Source: UBA2942 sp045127535 (GTDB lineage: Bacteria; Bacillota; Clostridia; Lachnospirales; Lachnospiraceae). Taken from it: 64,000 nucleotides of DNA. Below, in pieces: positions 43,019 through 51,363 of this stretch (its first letter is position 1; every line of letters begins with the position of its first letter). The stretch is taken from positions 62,001 through 126,000 of the forward strand of contig JBGVQN010000067.1 of the NCBI GenBank assembly GCA_045127535.1, given 5' to 3'. Position numbers and translations under genes: made by a program. Below the pieces are notes generated by a model. That model was not told where the DNA came from, did no database searches, and saw nothing but the letters and a program-made list of their open reading frames with translations.

Positions 43019-43180
43019 CAAGAGAGAACAAACTGGGCAGTTTATAAAGTTTGCGTTACCATGACAAAAAGCAGTGAACCGGGAGATCTATGGAGTCTGC
43101 GCTGCCTTGATGAAAAGCGAAACCTTGGAATCCCATGGAGTTTTTCTTCTAGGACAAAAGGCAGCAATTACCGGGACGCA
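43000..43180. repeat. Decayed 45/46-bp tandem repeat spanning the RluA stop codon
   Basis: Units begin at 43000, 43046, 43092 and 43137. The first is coding (GGAGTTTGCGCTGCCTTGAC); the others read AAAGTTTGCGTTACCATGAC, GGAGTCTGCGCTGCCTTGAT and GGAGTTTTTCTTCTAGGAC. Only the first 20 bases of each unit are well conserved. Confidence 0.65.
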
Positions 43181-43265
43181 GGGTAAAAATACCAGCATAA
43201 ACCTGCCTGCTTTCGCTTACACTACCTGTATCTTGATACAGTGATTATGACAGGGTGCAAACCAT

Positions 43266-44333
43266 ATGTCTGATCACAGGTATCTGCAGCAACGGGGGTG
43301 CAGGGTGGGAAGCAAGGGAAAAAGATTTTTAAAACTGGTGGGAATTATTGGAGGCGTATATCTGGCAATCAGATATTTACTGCCTTTGATAGTTCCCTTT
43401 TTGCTTGCAGCATTGCTTGCCAAATGCATCTGGCCGCCTGTCCGTTTTCTGCGGGAGAAATGGCACGTGCCGGAGACCCTGGGGGCGGTCTTGACTCTCC
43501 TTGGGGCAGGCATCCTGTTTTGTGCTGCATTTTACTGGGTGGGAAGCAGGCTGCTGCTGCAGCTGCAGTCCTTTGCAGGTCAGGTGCCTTTGTTTTTGGA
43601 GCAGCTGCGTGTGGCAGTCAGCGGTACCTGTTCGGATGTGGAGGAAGCGCTAAGCCTGCAGCCTGGCTGCATTATGGAGCAGCTGGTGATCATGGCGCAG
43701 GGGATCTGGAGCGGCATCCAGGAGGAAGCCGGGCTGTACCTGACCAAACAGCTGCTGCCGATGGCCTCCTGGTTTGTGGAGATCGGCACCCTGATCATTA
43801 TTGTGATCGTAGCTGCTGTCTACTGGATCAAAGAGCGGGAGGAGATCAAAAGCTATGGAGAATTGTCCATGTTTCGCAAGGAGATCCGTCTGGTGCTTGG
43901 ACACTGCAGCAGAGTGGGAGGGGCTTATCTGAAGGTGGAGCTGCTGATCATGGTGATCACAGCAGTGATCTGCGTACTGGGGCTTGCTGTGCTTGGAAAC
44001 CGGTATGCCTTGCTTGCAGGAGTATGCATTGGCCTGCTGGATGCCCTGCCGTTTTTGGGGACAGGGACAGTGTTTTTCCCATGGATAGTTTATAAGCTTT
44101 TGCAGAAAGAGTTTGGCATGGCAGTGGGACTGCTGGCGCTGTATCTGGTGTGCTATTTTGTAAGAGAGGTCATGGAAAGCAGGATGCTTGGAGAGCGCAT
44201 TGGCATTACTGCACTGGAAACCATGGCTTCCATGTATATTGGCTGGCAGCTCTTTGGTCTGTGGGGGCTTTTTCTGGGGCCGGTGGCATGGATCCTGATA
44301 AAGGAGATTGACAAATATTATAATGTATACTAA
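43266..44333 (+). CDS. AI-2E family (PerM/YtvI-like) membrane protein
   Basis: 355 residues with about eight TM helices. The layout (LLPLIVPFLLAALLAKCIWPPVRFL at the start, LLDALPFLGTGTVFFPWIVYKLL and LFGLWGLFLGPVAWILIKEI near the end) is that of PF01594. Members export small molecules or are uncharacterised sporulation proteins of the YtvI type. AGGGTG precedes the ATG at 43266; a GTG start a few codons later is possible. Confidence 0.82.
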   Translation: MSDHRYLQQRGCRVGSKGKRFLKLVGIIGGVYLAIRYLLPLIVPFLLAALLAKCIWPPVRFLREKWHVPETLGAVLTLLGAGILFCAAFYWVGSRLLLQLQSFAGQVPLFLEQLRVAVSGTCSDVEEALSLQPGCIMEQLVIMAQGIWSGIQEEAGLYLTKQLLPMASWFVEIGTLIIIVIVAAVYWIKEREEIKSYGELSMFRKEIRLVLGHCSRVGGAYLKVELLIMVITAVICVLGLAVLGNRYALLAGVCIGLLDALPFLGTGTVFFPWIVYKLLQKEFGMAVGLLALYLVCYFVREVMESRMLGERIGITALETMASMYIGWQLFGLWGLFLGPVAWILIKEIDKYYNVY

Positions 44334-44336
44334 AAT
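44308..44336 (+). promoter_or_regulatory. Promoter of the T-box-proS unit
   Basis: TTGACA (44308-44313), 17-bp spacer, TAAAAT (44331-44336). It lies inside the last codons of the preceding gene. Confidence 0.7.
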
Positions 44337-44344
44337 GATTTATA

Positions 44345-44640
44345 GCTGTGTAACCATTCAAAATCAAGGATTTTTCTGGGGTTTTGGATGGATGCAGCGT
44401 GTTTGGATCGGCAATGAAGAGGGTTAGTACATGAGGGACATCTGCAGAGAGGATGCGGCAGGTGGAAGCATCTGATGGAAGTCATGGAACCTGCCTTGGA
44501 GCCCTGTAGGTCTTTGGACCCGGAATCTTCCGAAAGTACAGCGTAGACCGGCGTTAACGGCATAGAGTGAGCTGCTTGCAGTTAACAAGGGTGGTACCGC
44601 CGAAGCTTCGGTCCCTTTTTGGGGATGCGGAGTTTTTTTA
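44345..44640 (+). promoter_or_regulatory. T-box riboswitch controlling proS
   Basis: The conserved T-box AAGGGTGGTACCGC is at 44587-44600, followed by a terminator built on CCGC/GCGG and ending in TTTTTTT (44633-44639). The long stem I region lies upstream. A CCT triplet at 44490-44492 in a purine-rich context is a candidate proline specifier, which I could not fold to confirm. Uncharged tRNA-Pro should allow read-through into proS. Confidence 0.93.
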
Positions 44641-44756
44641 TTATACTGTATAATAAAAAGCCCTTCGGGCAGGATCGTATTTAACAAGGTTGTTGGATAT
44701 GTTTGAAAATCAATGAATGGCAGGGCAGTCAGGCTGCCTGCCGAAAAGGAGCGCAT

Positions 44757-46196
44757 ATGGCAAAGGAAAAGAAGATGGTTGAAGCCATCACTGCAATGGA
44801 AACAGATTTTGCACAGTGGTATACGGATGTAGTCAAGAAAGCAGAGCTGGTAGATTATGCCAGTGTAAAGGGATGTATGGTGATCAAGCCTGCAGGCTAT
44901 GCCATCTGGGAAAACATCCAGAAGGAGTTAGATGCCAGATTTAAGGCAACCGGCGTAGAAAATGTATATATGCCTCTGTTTATCCCGGAAAGTCTGCTGC
45001 AGAAGGAAAAGGATCATGTAGAAGGCTTTGCACCGGAGGTGGCATGGGTGACCCATGGCGGTTTAAATGAGCTGCAGGAAAGACTGTGTGTGAGACCTAC
45101 CTCTGAAACACTGTTCTGTGATTTCTGGGCAAAGGATGTACAGTCCTATCGTGACCTGCCTCGTATCTACAACCAGTGGTGTTCTGTAGTACGCTGGGAA
45201 AAGGAGACCAGACCATTCTTACGTTCCAGAGAGTTTTTATGGCAGGAGGGTCATACCCTGCATGCAACTGCTGAGGAAGCAGAGGAGAGAACCATCCAGA
45301 TGTTAAACATCTATGCAGACTTCTGTGAGGAAGTGCTGGCGATCCCGGTAGTCAGAGGCCGCAAGACTGAGAATGAAAAGTTTGCAGGGGCTCTGGCAAC
45401 CTATACTATCGAGTCTTTGATGCATGACGGCAAGGCGCTGCAGTCCGGTACCAGCCATAATTTTGGTGACGGATTTGCAAAGGCATTTGGCATCCAGTTT
45501 ACAGATAGGGAAAACAAGCTGCAGTATCCTCATGAGACCTCCTGGGGATTCACCACCCGTATGATCGGCGCCATTATCATGGTACATGGAGACAACAGCG
45601 GTCTGGTACTGCCTCCAAGAATTGCACCAACCCAGATCATGGTAGTGCCTGTTGCACAGCATAAGGAGGGTGTATTAGACCGTGCTTACGAGTTAAAGGA
45701 TGCACTGGCTGCAGCAGGACTGCGTGTGAAGATCGATGCAACCGATAAGACACCTGGCTTTAAGTTTGCAGAGCAGGAAATGCGCGGTATTCCGGTACGT
45801 ATTGAGTTAGGACCAAAGGATATCGAAGCAGGACAGGCAGTCATTGTACGCCGTGATACCCGTGAAAAGATCGTAACACCATTAGAGGGTATTGAAGCCA
45901 AGGTTGCAGAGGTATTGGATACCATGCAGAAGGAAATGTTAGAGCGTGCAAGAGCCCACAGAGAGGAACACACCTATACTGTGACCAACTATGAAGAATT
46001 TGCTGAGACAGTGACCACCAAGCCTGGATTCATCAAGGCAATGTGGTGTGAAGACCTGGCATGTGAGAAGAAGGTAAAGGAAGACTTTGGTGCAACTGCA
46101 CGTTGTATGCCATTTGCACAGGAGCAGCTGTCTGACAAGTGCTTCTGCTGCGGCAAGCCGGCCAAGAAGATGGTATACTGGGGCAAGGCATATTAA
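44757..46196 (+). CDS. proS: Prolyl-tRNA synthetase, archaeal/eukaryotic-like short type
   Basis: 479 residues, lacking the editing insertion of the long bacterial form. Motif 2 is RFLRSREFLWQEGHT in the form TRPFLRSREFLWQEGHT; RPTSETLFCDFWAKD and SHNFGDGFAKAFGIQF fit class II ProRS. The C-terminus has CMPF and a KCFCCGKPAKKMVYWGKAY zinc end, as in type 3 enzymes. AAGGAG precedes the ATG at 44757. Controlled by the T-box upstream. Confidence 0.97.
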   Translation: MAKEKKMVEAITAMETDFAQWYTDVVKKAELVDYASVKGCMVIKPAGYAIWENIQKELDARFKATGVENVYMPLFIPESLLQKEKDHVEGFAPEVAWVTHGGLNELQERLCVRPTSETLFCDFWAKDVQSYRDLPRIYNQWCSVVRWEKETRPFLRSREFLWQEGHTLHATAEEAEERTIQMLNIYADFCEEVLAIPVVRGRKTENEKFAGALATYTIESLMHDGKALQSGTSHNFGDGFAKAFGIQFTDRENKLQYPHETSWGFTTRMIGAIIMVHGDNSGLVLPPRIAPTQIMVVPVAQHKEGVLDRAYELKDALAAAGLRVKIDATDKTPGFKFAEQEMRGIPVRIELGPKDIEAGQAVIVRRDTREKIVTPLEGIEAKVAEVLDTMQKEMLERARAHREEHTYTVTNYEEFAETVTTKPGFIKAMWCEDLACEKKVKEDFGATARCMPFAQEQLSDKCFCCGKPAKKMVYWGKAY

Positions 46197-46302
46197 TTTA
46201 GGAAAAATACGTGCATATCACGCATAAGATACCAGAGAACCAGACTTTGGTGCGTTTGTGAACCCACAAATGTCAGAAGAAAGCAGCATACGGAGGAACG
46301 AT

Positions 46303-47610
46303 ATGAGATGTCCCATTTGTTCTACTGAGAACGAAGAGAATGCAGTGGAATGTCTTGCCTGTGGATATTTGTTTGTAACAAAAGAAAAAGAAGAAGACAG
46401 CTGGGTAAAAGAGGCTGTTTCTGCAGAGGATACTTCCGGTATGGATGGTTACGGAAATATGGAGGGAGCCTCCTACAACATGGATGGAGAGGAACTCCCT
46501 CCGGCAGAAACCACAGACAATCAGGAAACACGGCGAAAATCTTATGAAGAAGGTACACCGGTATCTGTCATTACGGTTACAGTACCGTCTGTAGAGCAGA
46601 CAACGGCAGATACGGATTATGAGCTGCAGACAGCAGAATTGTTTGAGGCTCTTCCCGAGGAGGAAGAAGAGGAACCAGAAGAGGGATCCAAAGAACGGTT
46701 TGTGAAAGCGGTTAAGGCTCCTATTACTGCCAGAGAAACAGGACTTTTGATTACAGTGACCATACTGGCCATTGCCCTGCTGGCTGTTCTGGGTTATTTC
46801 CTGGTATCAGGAAAACTGGCAGAATCTTTACATAATTTTATGGATCAGGAGGAAAGCACTGCTGCCTCTACCATGGAGGAGACTGAGTCAGAAGCAGCTT
46901 CATCTGCTGATGAAACAGAAGGCCAGGAAAGTACAGAAGAATCCACTGAGGAAACAACAGAAGAGACGACAGAATCTCCTGCAGGCGTGGAAGTAGAAGA
47001 CGGAGTCATCCTGTATAACAACAGTATATTGCTGAAAGAAACGGATACTGGATATGAGGTGACGGCTTATATGGGAGATGCCATAGTAGTGATTCCAGGG
47101 GAGTATGACGGAAAGCCTGTCACCGCCATTGCAGACAATGCCTTTTCCGGATGCAGTCATGTGACTCAGATAGAAGTATCCGAAGGAGTGGTATCCATTG
47201 GAAATAATGCATTTTATGGATGCAGCAGTCTGCAGGTACTTGCGTTGCCCGATTCCCTTACATCTATTGGCGCCAGTGCATTTGATTATACAGGCTCATT
47301 TACTGTAATCTGCCATAGCGGTACTTATGCATATCAGTACTGTATGACACTGGGAATTCCGTGGGCAGAAGGTGCTGGCCTGCTGCCAGACGGCAGTGTA
47401 CCGGAAAATGCACAGGTACCTCAGGCAGAAACTCCAGCAGAGACCCAGCCACAGACAGAATCTGTTCCGGAAACACTTCCAGCAACAGAGGAAACCACAC
47501 CATCAACAGAAGATTCTCTTCCTGCAGAAACAGTTCCTTCTAATGAAAGTGACAATGCACAGGGAACTGCAGCAGAGCAGGAAGTCCCGGAAGGGGAAGC
47601 ACAATCATAA
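46303..47610 (+). CDS. Zinc ribbon, TM and BspA-type leucine-rich repeat protein
   Basis: 435 residues. CPICSTENEENAVECLACGY at the start is a zinc ribbon. TM near 146-168 (GLLITVTILAIALLAVLGYFLV). After a Glu/Thr/Ser linker, two to three LRR_5 units follow (ITAIADNAFSGCSHVTQIEVS, VSIGNNAFYGCSSLQVLALPDS), then a Thr/Glu/Pro tail. The LRR part would be outside. Same plan as the MORN protein at 25593. Function unknown. GGAGG precedes the ATG. Confidence 0.85.
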   Translation: MRCPICSTENEENAVECLACGYLFVTKEKEEDSWVKEAVSAEDTSGMDGYGNMEGASYNMDGEELPPAETTDNQETRRKSYEEGTPVSVITVTVPSVEQTTADTDYELQTAELFEALPEEEEEEPEEGSKERFVKAVKAPITARETGLLITVTILAIALLAVLGYFLVSGKLAESLHNFMDQEESTAASTMEETESEAASSADETEGQESTEESTEETTEETTESPAGVEVEDGVILYNNSILLKETDTGYEVTAYMGDAIVVIPGEYDGKPVTAIADNAFSGCSHVTQIEVSEGVVSIGNNAFYGCSSLQVLALPDSLTSIGASAFDYTGSFTVICHSGTYAYQYCMTLGIPWAEGAGLLPDGSVPENAQVPQAETPAETQPQTESVPETLPATEETTPSTEDSLPAETVPSNESDNAQGTAAEQEVPEGEAQS

Positions 47611-47634
47611 TCTGTATCATAATAGTAAAAATTT

Positions 47635-47686
47635 GCTGTTGCAAACTGAATCTCCTTGTGAGAAAATGTTTGCAGCAGCTTTTTTT
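47635..47686 (+). terminator. Intrinsic terminator after the LRR gene
   Basis: 12-bp stem GCTGTTGCAAAC / GTTTGCAGCAGC (47635-47646 with 47668-47679), then TTTTTTT. Confidence 0.85.
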
Positions 47687-47858
47687 AATGATATAAGCAG
47701 AGCAACTATCATAAAATAAGAACCAATATCAGCTTTTAAGAGTGTCTGTGGCAGTGCGTACAGCGGTTCCTGCATCCAGGGAAGCTTGCTGTGGTCTCTG
47801 CCCCAGATACGCTTGAAAGTGCTCAGGACGCTTTGAACATAGAAAGGAAAGAAAGTTT

Positions 47859-49205
47859 ATGAGAATACCGGAAAAGGTACGGTTGATTATAGAAAGCCTG
47901 GAGGAACATGGGCATGAGGCTTATGCAGTAGGAGGATGTGTCCGGGACACTCTCCTTGGACGGGAGCCGGAGGACTGGGATATCACTACTTCTGCCAGAC
48001 CGGAGCAGGTAAAGGAAATTTTTCATAGAACTGTGGATACCGGGATCCAGCATGGTACCGTAACGGTGATGTTTGGAAAAGAGGGGTTTGAGGTCACTAC
48101 CTATCGGATCGACGGCAGTTACAGTGACGGCAGACATCCGGATCAGGTAGCATTTACCAGTCTGTTAAGAGAAGATTTAAGACGCAGGGATTTTACCATC
48201 AATGCCATGGCATACAATCCCAGCACTGGTATCGTGGATTTGTTTGGAGGGGAGGAAGATCTGGCACAGGGAATCATCCGTTGTGTGGGAAATGCACAGG
48301 AACGGTTTGAAGAAGATGCCCTGCGGATTTTAAGGGCAGTACGTTTTTCTGCACAGCTTGGGTTTGCCATAGAAGAAGAAACCCGCAGTGCTATCCGGCT
48401 TTTGGCCCGGAATCTGAAAAAAATCAGCAAAGAGCGTATTCAGGCAGAGATGGTCAAGCTGCTCATCAGTCCCCATCCGGAGGAACTGCGTACAGCATAT
48501 GAACTGGGGATTACCAGTGTGATTTTGCCGGAGTTTGATGTGATGATGCATCAGGAGCAGCATACAAAGTTCCATTGCTATACAGTAGGAGAGCATACCA
48601 TTCAGGTACTTTGCCATTCCCCGGCACAGAAAGTATTACGTCTGGCTGCCCTGTTCCATGATTTTGGCAAGCCGCAGACCCATACCACCAATGAGGCAGG
48701 GATAGATTCCTTTAAAGGGCATCCGGAAGTGAGCAGCCGCATGGCAGTAGAGCGGATGCGGGACTGGAAGTTTGATAATGATACCATCGGTGTAGTAGAA
48801 ACTCTGGTCAGATATCATGACGTACGCATGGAGCCGGTGAAACGAAATGTCCGCCGCCTTATGTCTAAGGTGGGAGCCGCCTGGATGCCTTTGTTGTTTG
48901 AACTTCTTCGGGCAGATGTCAAGGGAAAGGCAGCCTGGACTGTGGAAGGCCGGCTGCAGGAAATTGATACTATGGAGCGGCTGTACCATGAAATTTTGGC
49001 AGATGCAGAGTGCTTTTCTTTAAAGCAGCTGGCAGTAGACGGCAAGCTGTTGATCCAGGTGGGTATGAAGCCAGGGAAGGCCATGGGGGAAGTACTGCAG
49101 CAGATGCTGGATTATGTCATAGAACATCCGGAGGAAAATGAGGCAGACAGGCTGCTGGAGCACTTTGCAGAGCAAATTACGCCCTGTCCGGAAATTGAAT
49201 CATAA
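47859..49205 (+). CDS. cca: CCA-adding tRNA nucleotidyltransferase with HD domain
   Basis: 448 residues. AYAVGGCVRDTLLGREPEDWDITTSA holds the nucleotidyltransferase Asp pair, RRRDFTINAMAYN and RFEEDALRILRAVRFSAQLGF are the RNA-binding core motifs. A C-terminal HD domain is present (LAALFHDFGKPQTH). It repairs or adds the 3' CCA of tRNAs. AAAGG lies upstream of the ATG. Confidence 0.95.
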   Translation: MRIPEKVRLIIESLEEHGHEAYAVGGCVRDTLLGREPEDWDITTSARPEQVKEIFHRTVDTGIQHGTVTVMFGKEGFEVTTYRIDGSYSDGRHPDQVAFTSLLREDLRRRDFTINAMAYNPSTGIVDLFGGEEDLAQGIIRCVGNAQERFEEDALRILRAVRFSAQLGFAIEEETRSAIRLLARNLKKISKERIQAEMVKLLISPHPEELRTAYELGITSVILPEFDVMMHQEQHTKFHCYTVGEHTIQVLCHSPAQKVLRLAALFHDFGKPQTHTTNEAGIDSFKGHPEVSSRMAVERMRDWKFDNDTIGVVETLVRYHDVRMEPVKRNVRRLMSKVGAAWMPLLFELLRADVKGKAAWTVEGRLQEIDTMERLYHEILADAECFSLKQLAVDGKLLIQVGMKPGKAMGEVLQQMLDYVIEHPEENEADRLLEHFAEQITPCPEIES

Positions 49206-49221
49206 CAGAAGGTAAATTAAT

Positions 49222-49752
49222 ATGAAATGGTGGAAACATTTAAAAACAATCAATCATCACCGCCGCCTGGTCCGCCAGCACTGCTTCCGGGTAGGGCTGT
49301 ACCGTCAAGGACTGATGCATGATTTGTCCAAATATACGCCAGTAGAATTTCTGGTGGGGGCGAAATATTTTCAGGGAGACAAAAGTCCCAATGATGCAGA
49401 GCGCAGGGATAAAGGCTACAGCAGTGCCTGGCTTCATCACAAAGGACGCAACAAGCATCATCTGGAATACTGGATCGATTATTCTCCCGTTGCAGATCAT
49501 AAAATGTGCGGCATGAAAATGCCTGTCCGGTATGTAGTGGAGATGTTTTGTGACAGAGTGGCAGCCTGCAAAATATACCATGGAGAACAGTATACAGATG
49601 CAGATGCCTATGTATATTATGAACATTCCAAAAGTCACTACATGATCCATCCGGAGACGGCAGCGCTGTTAGAGGATATGTTAAAGAAGCTGCGGGATGA
49701 GGGAGAGGATGCTGCTTTTTCCTATATCCGCAAAGAAATACTGAAAAAATAA
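49222..49752 (+). CDS. DUF5662 family HD-like protein
   Basis: 176 residues, starting 16 nt after cca. His-rich throughout: INHHRRLVRQHCFRVGLYRQGLMHDLSKY contains an HD-type His-Asp pair, and WLHHKGRNKHHLEYW and YYEHSKSHYMIHP follow. This is DUF5662, probably a metal-dependent phosphohydrolase by fold; substrate unknown. Co-transcription with cca and the PHP gene is likely from spacing. Confidence 0.83.
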   Translation: MKWWKHLKTINHHRRLVRQHCFRVGLYRQGLMHDLSKYTPVEFLVGAKYFQGDKSPNDAERRDKGYSSAWLHHKGRNKHHLEYWIDYSPVADHKMCGMKMPVRYVVEMFCDRVAACKIYHGEQYTDADAYVYYEHSKSHYMIHPETAALLEDMLKKLRDEGEDAAFSYIRKEILKK

Positions 49753-49771
49753 ATCAGAAAAGAGGATTCAT

Positions 49772-50500
49772 ATGTTTTTTTATGAGACCCATCTGCATAC
49801 CAGCCAGGCCAGTGCATGTGCCGTTGTTACCGGTGCATATCATGCCAGACAATACAAGGCCAGAGGGTATGATGGAATTATTATTACAGATCATTTTTTT
49901 GGAGGCAATACAGCAGTGCCCCGTCACATGTCCTGGGAGGAACGGATCAATCGCTTTTGCAGCGGATATGAGGATGCCAAGGCAGAAGGAGACCGGATCG
50001 GTCTGAAGGTCTTTTTTGGCTGGGAGCAGGCATATTATGGGGAAACAGAGTTTCTGGTATATGGTCTGGATAAGGAATGGCTGCTGGCGCATCCGGAGAT
50101 GGAGGACTGGACTGTGGAAGAACAGTTTGCAAGGGTGGAGGAAGCAGGCGGACTGGTGGTACAGGCTCATCCATTCCGGGATCGGTACTACATTGGGACC
50201 TTTCGGCTGTACCCCAATCATGTCCATGCCATAGAGGCAGTCAATTCCGGCAATCAGGTGCTGGATAATCAGCTTGCCATTGCGTATGCAAAGGAGTATC
50301 ATCTGACCATGACCGGAGGCTCAGACTGTCACGATGGAAGTGATTTGGGAGGCGGCACCGGTTTTGAGCGGGAGCTGTATACCATAGAGGATTATGTACG
50401 GGAGGTCAAAGCAGGCAATGTTTCCTGCATTGCACCGCTGCCCCCTAAGAAAAAAGTGACCAGGAAGGATCTGGCGCTGCCGGTGAAGTTGTATTTGTAA
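49772..50500 (+). CDS. PHP-domain phosphoesterase
   Basis: 242 residues. Metal motifs of the PHP superfamily are present: ETHLHTSQAS, GIIITDHFF, VVQAHPFRD and TGGSDCHDGSDLGG. The fold hydrolyses phosphoesters with two or three metals. The subgroup could act on nucleotides or histidinol-phosphate-like molecules; not resolved. It begins 19 nt after DUF5662. Its 3' end touches a decayed gene. Confidence 0.88.
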   Translation: MFFYETHLHTSQASACAVVTGAYHARQYKARGYDGIIITDHFFGGNTAVPRHMSWEERINRFCSGYEDAKAEGDRIGLKVFFGWEQAYYGETEFLVYGLDKEWLLAHPEMEDWTVEEQFARVEEAGGLVVQAHPFRDRYYIGTFRLYPNHVHAIEAVNSGNQVLDNQLAIAYAKEYHLTMTGGSDCHDGSDLGGGTGFERELYTIEDYVREVKAGNVSCIAPLPPKKKVTRKDLALPVKLYL

Positions 50501-50931
50501 AATGTGCGGATGGAACAGAGATTTACAGAGCTGCAAAATTTACAAATGCAGAAGTTTTACCTGATGGAAAATCGGTAGCCGTGGCTATTGATTTTCCGAT
50601 GAAGCATTTACAGAAGTCAGCTTTACATATCATGTGGAATTTGAAGAAGGCAGTGACATGGAATGAGCCGACTGGTTGGATTAACCAGTTTGCAAAAATG
50701 GACAGTATTGCTGCAATAGATTTATAGAATTATCAGAGTATCTACATTGATCTCTATGATAAGTGCCGCAGGAACGATAATATGGTAGCGGGAACAACAC
50801 GCAAAAAGTGCGTGTTGATGGTGTAAAGCAGCAGTTACCCATGATTTCTATCCAATGATTATGAGAGCGAGCCAACCTATCAGATGATAGCCGAAGAACC
50901 TGCTCCGTATGGAGAAAAGAAAAATACATAA
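50484..50931 (+). pseudogene. Decayed protein-coding remnant
   Basis: Protein-like stretches in shifting frames: GEVVFVKCADGTEIY...SVAVAIDFP, then DEAFTEVSFTYHVEFEEG after a shift near 50598, then VRVDGVKQQLPMI and YDYESEPTYQMIAEEPAPYG. All are on the plus strand and broken by stops; no start is present. Identity not recognised. It overlaps the PHP stop region by frame only. A terminator-like hairpin follows at 50942. Confidence 0.45.
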
Positions 50932-50941
50932 CAGATCAGTC

Positions 50942-50980
50942 AAAGGCGATCAACCTTAAAAAGTTGGTTGCCTTTGCTTT
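50942..50980 (+). terminator. Terminator-like hairpin after the remnant
   Basis: 13-bp stem AAAGGCGATCAAC / GTTGGTTGCCTTT (50942-50954 with 50963-50975), two G-T pairs, then GCTTTGC. Weak T run. The 180 nt from here to the fucO promoter hold nothing I recognise. Confidence 0.6.
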
Positions 50981-51161
50981 GCCTATTATGAAGGCTGCAT
51001 TCAACCTCATATCATACAGCTGCGTGCAGAAGCTACGGGATATATCGAAACGGTAACATTACCTGGAAAGAAAACGTGTGAGGAAAGTATAAATTGAATA
51101 AACAATTCATACAAAACACACAAATTAATCTAAAAAATATCCAAAAAATTGCAAAAAAGTC

Positions 51162-51190
51162 TTGCATTTATGTGCAAAATCTGCTATTAT
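51162..51190 (+). promoter_or_regulatory. Promoter of fucO
   Basis: TTGCAT (51162-51167), 17-bp spacer, TATTAT (51185-51190), preceded by A-rich DNA. Transcription should begin near 51197, just before the inverted repeat that brackets the tandem array. Confidence 0.7.
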
Positions 51191-51202
51191 AAAGCCATAG
51201 AA

Positions 51203-51337
51203 ACCAGTATCTATCAAATAATCAAGCAAGGTTAAGTAAGAAAGCTAAGAAAGCTAAGAAAGCTAAGAAAGCTAAGAAAGCTAAGAAAGCTAAGAAAGCT
51301 AAGAAAGCTAAGAAAGCTAAGAAAGCTGGATACTGGT
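51203..51337 (+). repeat. Ten perfect 9-bp repeats inside a 9-bp inverted repeat, fucO 5' UTR
   Basis: AAGAAAGCT is repeated ten times without error from 51238 to 51327. The array is bracketed by ACCAGTATC (51203-51211) and its exact complement GATACTGGT (51329-51337). All of it lies between the promoter and the ribosome site, so the mRNA would begin with a stem closing a purine-rich repetitive loop. In one frame the array reads (Lys-Lys-Ala)n, but no start codon precedes it. Confidence 0.95.
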
Positions 51338-51363
51338 AAACCATAACGGAAGGGGTGAGTCCC

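Noticed and set aside
51238..51327. CRISPR array
   Set aside because: Repeats are 9 bp with no spacers; no cas genes in the window.
51238..51336. Lys-Lys-Ala repeat peptide encoded by the 9-bp array
   Set aside because: The frame reads KKA ten times and ends in TAA, but going upstream there is a stop at 51190 and no ATG, GTG or TTG before the array.
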